NCBI GenBank assembly: GCA_900467185.1
Contig: UBPA01000003.1
Coordinates: 985,753 to 1,049,752, forward strand
Direction: 5' to 3'
Length of the DNA stretch: 64,000 bases
DNA from: Hyphomicrobiales bacterium
GTDB taxonomy: Bacteria > Pseudomonadota > Alphaproteobacteria > Rhizobiales > Rhizobiaceae
Part shown: positions 18,483 to 25,664 of the stretch, in pieces
Numbering within the stretch: the stretch's first letter is position 1
Layout: each line of letters begins with the position of its first letter
Notes under the pieces: model-generated
Databases searched by the model: none
Told to the model about the DNA's origin: nothing
The model's input: the letters and a program-made list of their open reading frames with translations, nothing else
Translations under genes and position numbers: made by a program

Positions 18483-18492
18483 GGGACGGGCC

Positions 18493-19419
18493 CTAGCGCG
18501 ACTTCTTGTAGAGTTTCTGGGCGATCTCGAACATTTCTTCCGGGGCGTAATCCGGGGTGAATGCCGAGGGGACGCCGACGAGCTGGTGGATCTTGCCGCC
18601 TTCCGGCATGCCGTCGACGACTTCAAGTTCGCCCGGCGGGTCGGCCGGAAGAGCCATTTCGCCATTGCCCCAGATGCCTGCCATTTCCTTGTAGTCCTTC
18701 GGGCTGAAGGTATAGAGGCGGCGGTGAGAGCCTTCGTCCAGATATTTCTGGCATTCCGGGATCTTGCTCAGCGGAATGTTCGGCGTCGGCAGAAAGTCCT
18801 TGATCTTTACGCCGGTGATCTTTTCCAGCGCCAGGGCATATGCATGCGCGTGGACGGAGCCGCGCACGAGGAGATAGCCGCAGACTTCGCGGCCGGTCGG
18901 ATCCGTCAGGGTTTCATAGACGCGCAGCTTGTGGAGACGCGCGCCGCATTCCAGATGGAAATTGTGCAAAAGATCAACCACCACATTGCCGGTCGTCGTG
19001 ATGAAGTCGTTGTTCCAGGAAGCGCCGTTGCTGTTGACCGGCATGGCACCGCCGCCACCTGACAGGAAGGCGGCTGCAAGCCGGATGTCCTTCATGTCTT
19101 CCCACGGCGCGCCGGAGATGTCGCCGCCATCGCCCGCGTCGCCATCCTTCTTGTCCGGACCGTTGGCAAGCATGGCGACGCCGTTGCTGACGAGCTCGAC
19201 ATGGCCGAGCTCCTCGGCCGTGATGCTGGCGACGAGGCTGTAGAAGGGCCGCAGCTTTTCCTTCGAGCGAAAGTTGAAGCTCTGGAACATATAGTTCCCC
19301 AGTGTCGACATCTCGCCGTATTTCCCGCCCAGCAGCTCCTGCAGGGCGGCCGCGGCATTCGGATCCGCCCGCTTGGGCGCAGGCAGTTCTGCCTGCAGTT
19401 GATCGACGCGCATGAACAT
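18493..19419 (-). CDS. Manganese catalase
   Basis: 308 residues. Non-haem catalase that dismutates hydrogen peroxide at a di-Mn centre. The four-helix ferritin-like core is evident: ITAEELGHVELV (about residues 65-76, Glu-x2-His ligand pair) and NFHLECGARLHKLRVYE further on with a second Glu/His set. A Gly/Asp-rich insertion (about 90-105) and a C-terminal Pro-rich tail are typical. The ATG at 19419 has AAAGG 8 bases upstream; GTG at 19428 is an alternative. It is probably soluble. No regulatory gene is adjacent. Confidence 0.93.
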   Translation of the reverse strand: MFMRVDQLQAELPAPKRADPNAAAALQELLGGKYGEMSTLGNYMFQSFNFRSKEKLRPFYSLVASITAEELGHVELVSNGVAMLANGPDKKDGDAGDGGDISGAPWEDMKDIRLAAAFLSGGGGAMPVNSNGASWNNDFITTTGNVVVDLLHNFHLECGARLHKLRVYETLTDPTGREVCGYLLVRGSVHAHAYALALEKITGVKIKDFLPTPNIPLSKIPECQKYLDEGSHRRLYTFSPKDYKEMAGIWGNGEMALPADPPGELEVVDGMPEGGKIHQLVGVPSAFTPDYAPEEMFEIAQKLYKKSR

Positions 19420-19613
19420 TTCGGTCACCTTTCATTGGGAATGACACATCCGCAACTGAACGAGTGCTTCTCCGTTCCGTCCGCCACGGGATGTTCTTCC
19501 GAATGTCGGGCCTCATGCGTTCCGAGACCGCCGATCGACATCCGCAGTCTGCAGTTTGGCGATTCTCCAAATCGTGATATCCGACCGGCTTCGTGACAGA
19601 AGGGACAGATACC

Positions 19614-19844
19614 GTGAGCGAACAGACCGTGGCCGAGGTAACCGAGAAGATCTATGCATCGCTCCAGTCGGACAATGCCGACATCGACGACCATATTGCG
19701 AGCCTCAAGGCGGCGCTTGCCCGGGAAGGTGCGGCAGAGGCCGTGTTCGATCCCGCCAAGCTCGCGCAGAACAACCGCTCGGGCCGCAAGATGATGCAGG
19801 CCTATTTCCGCCAGCGCGGCGTCCGGGTCAGCTTCTCGGCCTGA
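19614..19844 (+). CDS. Small conserved protein, function unknown
   Basis: 76 residues, acidic N-terminal half predicted helical (EVTEKIYASLQSDNADIDDH) and a basic C-terminal half (NNRSGRKMMQAYFRQRGV). It resembles unnamed rhizobial proteins of this size. The GTG at 19614 has AAGGGA 8 bases upstream; an earlier GTG at 19593 would add seven residues. Divergent from Mn catalase; about 195 bases between them hold both promoters. Function not inferred. Confidence 0.7.
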   Translation: MSEQTVAEVTEKIYASLQSDNADIDDHIASLKAALAREGAAEAVFDPAKLAQNNRSGRKMMQAYFRQRGVRVSFSA

Positions 19845-19925
19845 CGGGCAGCGGCGCGCCACGCCCAACGGAACCTTGTCCCGGCATTCCGCCGGAAACC
19901 AGAAGACCGTTGCCGGCAAGCGGCG

Positions 19926-20468
19926 TCAACCGCCGGGCTCATCACCCGGCTGCCGGGTTCCCTGCGGCTTGAACTCCACGAGGATCGACTTCAGTTCGAT
20001 TTCGCGCACCCGGCGGGCGGCCTCGTCGGGGGTGACCCAGGCGAGCACGCGCTCGCCGCGCTCCTTGAAGTCGTTGCTGACGCTCTGCACCTCGATCTGA
20101 AAGAGATCGACGATGCAGGGTGCGACGTCGCCGTCGTTGAGCCATTTGAGATAGGTATAGCGGCCGATCGGCTTCTTGCGCGTGCGGCCGCGGACGCCGG
20201 CTTCCTGCCAGGCCTCGAGCGCTGCGGCGCGATAGGGTTTCTTCTTTTTCATCGGCCAGCCCTTGGGAATGGCCCAGCGCCGGCTTTCCCGCGTCGTGAT
20301 CACCAGGATCTCGATCGCATTGCCGCTCCCGACATAACGAAAGCAGACGGCACCATATTGCTGGCGAAACGTGCCCTGGAACAGCTTTGCCGGCATGGTC
20401 GCCAGCTGCTGCAACAGATGACCCGCCTGGTTCGTCTGCTTCTTCGTAACCTTTTTGCGAAGTTTCAT
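19926..20468 (-). CDS. Nudix-fold protein with degenerate Nudix box
   Basis: 180 residues. A lysine-rich N-terminus (MKLRKKVTKKQT) is followed by a Nudix domain. FQGTFRQQYGAVCFRY and WAIPKGWPMKKKKPYRAAALEAWQEAG mark the fold (quoted here in pieces: WAIPKGWPMKKKK and PYRAAALEAWQEAG). Against the consensus Gx5Ex7REUxEExGU, the first Glu is Lys, the Arg of RE is Leu, and the first Glu of EE is Gln; only two metal-binding Glu positions remain. Either activity is reduced or the substrate differs. No good ribosome site precedes the chosen ATG, so an upstream start (20513) is possible. Divergent from the DUF47-pit operon and sharing its PHO-like box. Confidence 0.75.
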   Translation of the reverse strand: MKLRKKVTKKQTNQAGHLLQQLATMPAKLFQGTFRQQYGAVCFRYVGSGNAIEILVITTRESRRWAIPKGWPMKKKKPYRAAALEAWQEAGVRGRTRKKPIGRYTYLKWLNDGDVAPCIVDLFQIEVQSVSNDFKERGERVLAWVTPDEAARRVREIELKSILVEFKPQGTRQPGDEPGG

Positions 20469-20513
20469 GCCGTGACGTCGTCGCTCTGCGTTGCTAGACG
20501 GTGCCGATACCAT

Positions 20514-20535
20514 TTATGACAGTTTTGTGACACTT
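20514..20535 (-). promoter_or_regulatory. PHO-box-like direct repeat
   Basis: On the minus strand two TGTCA-type units (TGTCAC at 20532-20527 and CTGTCAT at 20522-20516) are spaced 11 bases apart, as in PhoB sites. It lies between the Nudix gene and DUF47-pit. In Sinorhizobium meliloti the homologous orfA-pit operon is repressed by PhoB under phosphate limitation; the same is inferred here. Confidence 0.6.
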
Positions 20536-20559
20536 ACATAATGGTGCAGGCCGACTGAC

Positions 20560-21204
20560 ATGATGAGCTTATTCCGAAAGCTGATGCCCCGTGAAGACCG
20601 GTTCTTCGATATGTTCGCCGCGCATTCGCGGCTCGTCGTGGAGGCCGCCGGGGCGCTGAACGACCTGCTGAACGGCATCGACCTCGAGAGGAACGGCGCG
20701 CGCATCATCGCGCTCGAGGATCAGGCGGATGCGATCACCCGCGAGGTGCTTCTCGCCGTGCGCCGCAGCTTCATCACCCCGTTCGATCGCAGCGACATCC
20801 AGGACCTGATCCAGTCGATGGACGATGCCATCGACATGATGCACAAGACGGTCAAGACCATCCGGCTGTTCGAGCAGACGGAATTCGACCCCGTGATGCG
20901 CGAGATGGGCGGCGAGATCGTCAAGGCGGCCAATCTGATCGCAGAGGCCATCCCGCTGCTCGACAAGGTCGGGGCCAATGCGCAGCGGCTGAGCACCATT
21001 GCCGAGGACGTGACCCGGGTGGAGGGACGCTCCGACGAACTGCACGAGATGGGCCTCAAGGAGCTCTTCCGGCGCCATGGCGCGTCCGGCAATGCCATGG
21101 CCTATCTGGTTGGGGCCGAGATCTACGGTGAGCTGGAAAAGGTGGTCGACCGGTTCGAGGACGTGGCCGACGAGATCAGCGGCATCGTGATCGAGAACGT
21201 CTGA
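20560..21204 (+). CDS. DUF47 (PhoU-like) Pit accessory protein
   Basis: 214 residues, all-helical, PhoU-like. Begins MMSLFRKLMPREDRFFDMF, typical of DUF47; acidic/His stretches (DDAIDMMHKTVKTI, DELHEMGLKELF) probably bind metal. It overlaps the pit start by one base (TGATG) and so is translationally coupled. Called OrfA in S. meliloti, where it is needed for Pit-dependent phosphate uptake. Cytosolic, probably acts on the transporter. Confidence 0.9.
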   Translation: MMSLFRKLMPREDRFFDMFAAHSRLVVEAAGALNDLLNGIDLERNGARIIALEDQADAITREVLLAVRRSFITPFDRSDIQDLIQSMDDAIDMMHKTVKTIRLFEQTEFDPVMREMGGEIVKAANLIAEAIPLLDKVGANAQRLSTIAEDVTRVEGRSDELHEMGLKELFRRHGASGNAMAYLVGAEIYGELEKVVDRFEDVADEISGIVIENV

Positions 21205-22208
21205 TGGACGCTTCGCTGGCTTTTCCGCTGCTGGTCGGCCTCATAGCGATCGCCCTGTTCTTCGACTTCCTGAACGGGCTTCACGATGCCGCCAATTCGA
21301 TTGCGACGATCGTCTCGACGCGCGTGCTGCGGCCGCAATATGCCGTCCTCTGGGCGGCCTTCTTCAATTTCATCGCCTTCCTGTTCTTCGGCCTGCATGT
21401 CGCGGAAACGCTCGGCACCGGCATCATCGATCCCGGCATCGTCTCGCCGCTGGTGATCTTCGCCGCGCTGATGGGGGCCATCGTCTGGAACATCGTCACC
21501 TGGATCTTCGGCATTCCCTCGAGTTCCTCGCATGCGCTGGTCGGCGGGCTGGTCGGGGCGGGGCTGAGCAAGGTCGGCTTCTCGTCGATCGTCTGGAGCG
21601 GGCTCGGAAAGACGGTCGGCGCGATCTTCCTTTCGCCGGCCATCGGGTTCTTCCTGGCACTGGTGCTCGTTCTCGCGGTCTCCTGGATTTTCGTGCGCCA
21701 GACGCCGTTCGCCGTCGATCGCAGCTTTCGCGTCCTGCAGTTCATCTCCGCTTCGCTCTACTCGCTGGGTCACGGCGGCAACGACGCGCAGAAGACCATG
21801 GGCATCATCGCCGTCCTGCTCTTCAGCCAGGGCTATCTGGGATCCACCTTCTACGTGCCGTTCTGGGTGGTCATCACCTGCCAGTCGGCCATGGCGCTCG
21901 GCACGCTGTTCGGAGGCTGGCGCATCGTGCACACCATGGGCTCGAAGATCACGCGGCTGAACCCCATGCAGGGTTTCTGCGCGGAGACGGGCGGGGCGCT
22001 GACCTTGTTCGGGGCGACATGGCTCGGCATTCCCGTCTCCACCACGCACACCATCACAGGTGCGATCATCGGCGTCGGCGCCGCCCGCCGCGTCTCGGCC
22101 GTCCGCTGGGGCCTTGCCGGCAACATCGTGATCGCCTGGATCGTCACCATGCCGGCGGCAGCCCTCATCTCGGCGGCGTTCTACCATCTGGGCTTGTTGT
22201 TTGCATAA
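21204..22208 (+). CDS. pit: Low-affinity inorganic phosphate transporter, PiT family
   Basis: 334 residues, about ten membrane segments. Both PiT signature repeats are present: FFDFLNGLHDAANSIATIVS near the N-terminus and SLGHGGNDAQKTMG in the middle, plus GIPVSTTHTITG near the C-terminus. Couples phosphate (as a metal-phosphate complex) to the proton gradient. Second gene of the DUF47-pit pair; its stop faces that of the next gene across 23 bases. Confidence 0.95.
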   Translation: MDASLAFPLLVGLIAIALFFDFLNGLHDAANSIATIVSTRVLRPQYAVLWAAFFNFIAFLFFGLHVAETLGTGIIDPGIVSPLVIFAALMGAIVWNIVTWIFGIPSSSSHALVGGLVGAGLSKVGFSSIVWSGLGKTVGAIFLSPAIGFFLALVLVLAVSWIFVRQTPFAVDRSFRVLQFISASLYSLGHGGNDAQKTMGIIAVLLFSQGYLGSTFYVPFWVVITCQSAMALGTLFGGWRIVHTMGSKITRLNPMQGFCAETGGALTLFGATWLGIPVSTTHTITGAIIGVGAARRVSAVRWGLAGNIVIAWIVTMPAAALISAAFYHLGLLFA

Positions 22209-22231
22209 GGCCGACGACGTCGGTCGGGGCG

Positions 22232-23197
22232 TCAGCCGCCAGCCGATCCGCTGGTCCGGTGGCCGTCGATATCGATGCCGATCTGGTCGCGGCCGCGCAT
22301 CTTGGCGGCATAGAGGGCGAGATCGGCGCGCCGATAGAGATCGGCCGGATCGTCGCCTGCCTGGGCGCTGGCAAGCCCCGCGGAGAAGGTGTAGCGGAAG
22401 CTGACCTGCTCGCGCACCGGGCGGGACTGCCGTACCTCCGCCAGCATGCGGCCGATGATCGCCTCCGCCTCCCATATCGTGGTGTTCGGCAGGACGAGAA
22501 CGAACTCTTCGCCGCCGACCCGCCCGAGAACGTCCATCTTGCGCACGAGGCGCTGGATGGTCGCGGCGAAATCCATGAGCACGGCGTCGCCGATGCTGTG
22601 GCCGAAGCGATCGTTGATATATTTGAAATTGTCGATATCGAGAACGGCGACGCATCCGACCGCGGCCGTCTGCCGGGCCGGCAGCGAAGTCTCGGCCGGG
22701 GCTGTCTTCACGAGGGCCTGGAGCTTCGACATGACGAAGCGCCGGCTGGCGATGCCGGTCAGCTCGTCGGTCTCGGCGGCTTTGATCGCCATGTCGCGGG
22801 CCTGGCGCAGCTCGCGCTCGTCCGGCCGGAGCGAGGTGATGTCGGATGCCACGCAGAGCATCCAGCCATCCGGCTGCATGGTTTCCGTCATCCAGAGCCA
22901 GCGGCCGTCGTGAAGATCGGTTTCGAAGGCGCGGAAGCCGGTCTTGCCCCGCCGCCCGAGAACCGAGCGCAGCCAGACATCGAAATCCTCGGCCGAGATG
23001 ACCGTGCCGCGCCGGGCGGCGAAATTCCGGCGCATGAAGTCGGACCAGAGGAGACGCTCGCCGTCCTCGAGATGCCAGGCCGCACGAAAGGCGGAATTGG
23101 CAAAGCGCAACCGGTCGTCCTGATCATAGACGGCAACCATGACGTCGGTGGCATCCATGAGCTGCGACAGATGCAGCGTTGCTTCTTTTTCGACCAA
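22232..23197 (-). CDS. Diguanylate cyclase with PAS-like sensor
   Basis: 321 residues. An N-terminal PAS-like domain (about 10-125) precedes a complete GGDEF domain (about 140-310) with the active-site motif RVGGEEF and an inhibitory I-site RKMD five residues before it. So it should make c-di-GMP from two GTP and be product-inhibited. No membrane segment: cytosolic. The start is TTG at 23197 with AGGA about 9 bases upstream; an internal ATG at Met14 is an alternative. Neighbours give no pathway. Confidence 0.9.
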   Translation of the reverse strand: MVEKEATLHLSQLMDATDVMVAVYDQDDRLRFANSAFRAAWHLEDGERLLWSDFMRRNFAARRGTVISAEDFDVWLRSVLGRRGKTGFRAFETDLHDGRWLWMTETMQPDGWMLCVASDITSLRPDERELRQARDMAIKAAETDELTGIASRRFVMSKLQALVKTAPAETSLPARQTAAVGCVAVLDIDNFKYINDRFGHSIGDAVLMDFAATIQRLVRKMDVLGRVGGEEFVLVLPNTTIWEAEAIIGRMLAEVRQSRPVREQVSFRYTFSAGLASAQAGDDPADLYRRADLALYAAKMRGRDQIGIDIDGHRTSGSAGG

Positions 23198-23412
23198 GGC
23201 TTTCGATCCTCACCAAAGGGAGACGACCGTGATTACAGGGCGCTCGTGAACAAAAGATCAAGCGCCTTTGCGATCCCGCGTGAATATGGCCGCATGCCGA
23301 GAGAGGAGGGCGATGATCGTTTCCGCGGAGCGACGGCATTTCGCCGGGAACTTTCGGCGGCATCCCCGGTTGCGAGCCTATCGGCGACAGGCCGTTGGGA
23401 GTGCGCGTTCGC

Positions 23413-23655
23413 ATGGCAAGATACTACTTTCAGATCGTCGAGCGGAATGCGGTCCTGGACGATCTGGAGGGTGCAGAGCTCCTGTCGCTTCAAGATGCGA
23501 AGCGGGAAGCCGAGCGGGCGATCAGGGAGATCGCAGCCGAACATCTGCAGACCGAAAGCAGGCTCGAACTGACCTCGATCCAGATCCGGAACGAGACCGG
23601 GGAGACCGTGGCATCCGTGACCTATGACGAGGCGATGGAGGATATCTTGCCGTAA
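23413..23655 (+). CDS. DUF6894-type small protein
   Basis: 80 residues. MARYYFQIVERNAVLDDLEG, then a helical Arg/Glu-rich section (QDAKREAERAIREIAAEHL) and a final DE-rich strand. Matches the small DUF6894 family common in rhizobia, function unknown. The ATG at 23413 follows GGGAG by about 12 bases; an upstream in-frame start at 23395 would overlap that site. Confidence 0.75.
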   Translation: MARYYFQIVERNAVLDDLEGAELLSLQDAKREAERAIREIAAEHLQTESRLELTSIQIRNETGETVASVTYDEAMEDILP

Positions 23656-23804
23656 TGCGCAGGCCGAAAAGGGCTTTTTCCGCACGCTCCCTGCGGCGTT
23701 CGACCCACCACCGCATGTCGTCACCGACCATCGTGCCGTTTCGGGTCGAGCCGTCGCTCATCATACGTTGACCGACACTTTTTTTCAGAGCATCCCCCAT
23801 CGAC

Positions 23805-24488
23805 ATGAAGAACGGCCTTCTCGCGTCCCTCTCTCCGCCCGATCTCGACATCCTGCTCGCAAACCTCGAGCCGCTCGACCTTGCGCATGGCCAGATCCTG
23901 CACCAGCCTTTCGAGAAAATCTCTCACGCCTATTTCTTTCTTGGCGGTCTCTCCTCGGAGGTGATCCGGGATTCCGGCGGACAGCGGGTCGAAATCGGCT
24001 GCATCGGTCGGGAAGGCCTGTCGGGCCTGCCGCTGCTGCTGGGCGTCGGCGAGGCGCCGCACCAGGCCTTCATGCAGATCGGCGGGCCGGCGCTGCGCAT
24101 CCGCGCGGAGGCGTTCGAACGCATCCTGCGGGATCATCCCGCGATCCGCAGCGCCCTCCTGAAGTTCGTCCATATCTTCATGATGCAGGTGGCCTCAACG
24201 GCGCTTGCGGATGCGCGCTACACGATCAACGAGCGGCTGGCACGCTGGATCCTGATGGCGCATGATCGCACCGGCGACGACGACCTGCCGCTCACGCACG
24301 ACTTTCTCGCGCTGATGCTCGGCGTTCGCCGGCCTAGCGTAACGACGGCGCTGCACATCCTGGAAGGCAAGGCGCTGATCCGCTCCAGCCGCGGCACGGT
24401 GACACTGCGCGACCGCCAGGGTCTTGAGCGCCTTGCAGGCGGCTCCTACGGCTTTGCCGAGGCCGAGTACAGGCGCGTCATCGGCTGA
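23805..24488 (+). CDS. Crp/Fnr family transcriptional regulator
   Basis: 227 residues. An N-terminal cyclic-nucleotide-binding-type beta barrel (about 10-120) and a C-terminal winged helix (about 145-215) with recognition helix RRPSVTTALHILEG. There are no Fnr-type cysteines, and the cAMP-binding RS/ET motif is not clear, so the ligand is unknown. The last eight codons lie in a strong palindrome that spans the stop. The ribosome site is weak. Stand-alone regulator. Confidence 0.85.
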   Translation: MKNGLLASLSPPDLDILLANLEPLDLAHGQILHQPFEKISHAYFFLGGLSSEVIRDSGGQRVEIGCIGREGLSGLPLLLGVGEAPHQAFMQIGGPALRIRAEAFERILRDHPAIRSALLKFVHIFMMQVASTALADARYTINERLARWILMAHDRTGDDDLPLTHDFLALMLGVRRPSVTTALHILEGKALIRSSRGTVTLRDRQGLERLAGGSYGFAEAEYRRVIG

Positions 24489-24504
24489 CGCGCCTGTACT
24501 CGGC
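24462..24504. repeat. 19-base-arm palindrome across a stop codon, plus tandem repeat
   Basis: Bases 24462-24480 are the exact complement of 24486-24504 with a 5-base loop (TCGGC). The Crp/Fnr gene stop (TGA, 24486-24488) opens the right arm. The unit TCGGCTGACGCGCCT occurs twice in tandem (24481-24495 and 24500-24514). No T tract follows; it may still act as a transcript end or stabiliser. Confidence 0.7.
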
Positions 24505-24522
24505 TGACGCGCCTCTCGACCT

Positions 24523-25284
24523 TCAGTGCGGAAGGGCCATCGGCCCGAGGGCTGGCTGGGCCAGAGCCTCGAAGCTCGGTCGCGCGAAGAAATAGCCCTG
24601 CATCAGGCGCACACCGAGATCCTCGAGTGTCCGGGCCTCGCCCTCGGTCTCGATGCCTTCGCACAGCGGGGTGACGCCGAGATCGTGCAGCATGGAGACG
24701 GTGTGGCGCACGATCGTCCGGCGCACCTTGTCGGTGTCGATACCGCGGATGAGATCCATGTCGAGCTTGGCGATATCGGGCTGGAACTTCGCCAACAGCG
24801 CCAGCCCCGCATGGCCGGCGCCGAAATCGTCGATCGCGGTGCGAAAGCCCATCTCGCGATAGGTCTTCAGGATGTTGAGAAGATGGGCCGTGTCGAGGAT
24901 CTCGCCCTCGGTGAATTCGAAGATGATGTTCTTCGGCGGAAATTTCGTTCGGGCAGCGGCGGCCAGCGTCAGGCGGATACAGGCGCGCGGCTCGTAGACG
25001 GCATTGGGCAGGAAGTTGATCGATAGACCGACATCGCTCTGGGCGCCATAGAGCTGCGCGGCAAGCTCGATGGCCTTGACCCGGCACTGCTGGTCGAAGG
25101 CATAGCGGTTCTGGTCATCGATAGCCGACAGGACCGTGCCGGCGCCTTCGCCGGCGGTACCGCGCACCAGCGCCTCATGCGCGAAGGTGGTCTTCGACAC
25201 GACATCGACGATCGGCTGGAACGCCATGGAAAACGGAATGTGGAAGTCGGCGCCGTCGCGACATCCCTGGCAGCTTGCTGGCAT
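24523..25284 (-). CDS. EAL-domain c-di-GMP phosphodiesterase
   Basis: 253 residues, essentially a stand-alone EAL domain. Catalytic motifs appear complete: HEALVRG (EAL), SINFLPNA (Asn), FEFTEGE (Glu), IDDFGAGHAG (DDFG), AKLDMDLI (Lys), CEGIETEGE (Glu) and QGYFFARP (Gln). It should hydrolyse c-di-GMP to pGpG. A CQGC pair at the N-terminus (residues 5-8) could bind metal. The ATG at 25284 has GGAGAG about 5 bases upstream; the longer frame to 25356 is unlikely. Opposes the diguanylate cyclase encoded 1.3 kb away. Confidence 0.9.
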   Translation of the reverse strand: MPASCQGCRDGADFHIPFSMAFQPIVDVVSKTTFAHEALVRGTAGEGAGTVLSAIDDQNRYAFDQQCRVKAIELAAQLYGAQSDVGLSINFLPNAVYEPRACIRLTLAAAARTKFPPKNIIFEFTEGEILDTAHLLNILKTYREMGFRTAIDDFGAGHAGLALLAKFQPDIAKLDMDLIRGIDTDKVRRTIVRHTVSMLHDLGVTPLCEGIETEGEARTLEDLGVRLMQGYFFARPSFEALAQPALGPMALPH

Positions 25285-25481
25285 CGAACTCTCCAACTGT
25301 CTCTGCGCTGGATAAGACGCTACCCGTGTAAACGCGACCTTAAGATGTGCCCGCAAAGGGCGGATATCTGCCGGTCGGTCCGATTCCGGACGAAACGTCG
25401 CGGCGGAAACCGGGCTGTGCCCTGGAACCCGCCTGCCCTTTTGCGGGTTTGGTCTCTACCTCACAGGAGACGGACGACATC

Positions 25482-25646
25482 ATGGCAGAACGACAGGGAC
25501 CGGCCCTCAAGAAGATGACCACCTTCGTCATCACCATCCTCATCGCCGGCGCGGTGCTCGCCGGCGTCTATCTGTTCGTGTCCAGCCCGGGCGAAGTGCG
25601 CGACCAGCCGCCAGCCGGGGCGGCGACGGATCAGCAGACGCCGTGA
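25482..25646 (+). CDS. 54-residue single-pass membrane peptide
   Basis: One membrane helix (about residues 14-34, FVITILIAGAVLAGVYLFV), a short basic N-terminus and a Pro/Gly-rich acidic tail. AGGAGA lies 11 bases before the ATG. Codon use is normal for the window. No family recognised. Just after the stop a GACGCC-GTGA-GGCGTC hairpin (25637-25652) overlaps the gene end. Confidence 0.55.
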   Translation: MAERQGPALKKMTTFVITILIAGAVLAGVYLFVSSPGEVRDQPPAGAATDQQTP

Positions 25647-25664
25647 GGCGTCCGCGCTGACCGC

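Larger units (their letters stand above)
17811..18492. other. Gene-poor flank of tRNA-Ser with several hairpins
   Basis: About 680 bases without a convincing gene. The first about 125 bases are clearly AT-richer than the surroundings. Four hairpins follow: 17939-17963, 18334-18359, 18394-18429 and 18461-18482. A plus-strand open frame at about 18059-18307 (with MRENVRTAFCGFDVKRV) has a coding-like composition but no ribosome site and no recognised family; it may be a remnant. No integrase or attachment repeat is visible. Confidence 0.5.

Noticed and set aside
17811..18492. Integrated element beside tRNA-Ser with integrase
   Set aside because: No integrase, transposase or direct repeat of the tRNA end is present in the window, so an element is not annotated, only suggested as a remnant.
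21123..22655. 510-codon frame opposite pit
   Set aside because: Highly charged, repetitive composition typical of an antisense frame; Pit signatures on the plus strand are unambiguous.
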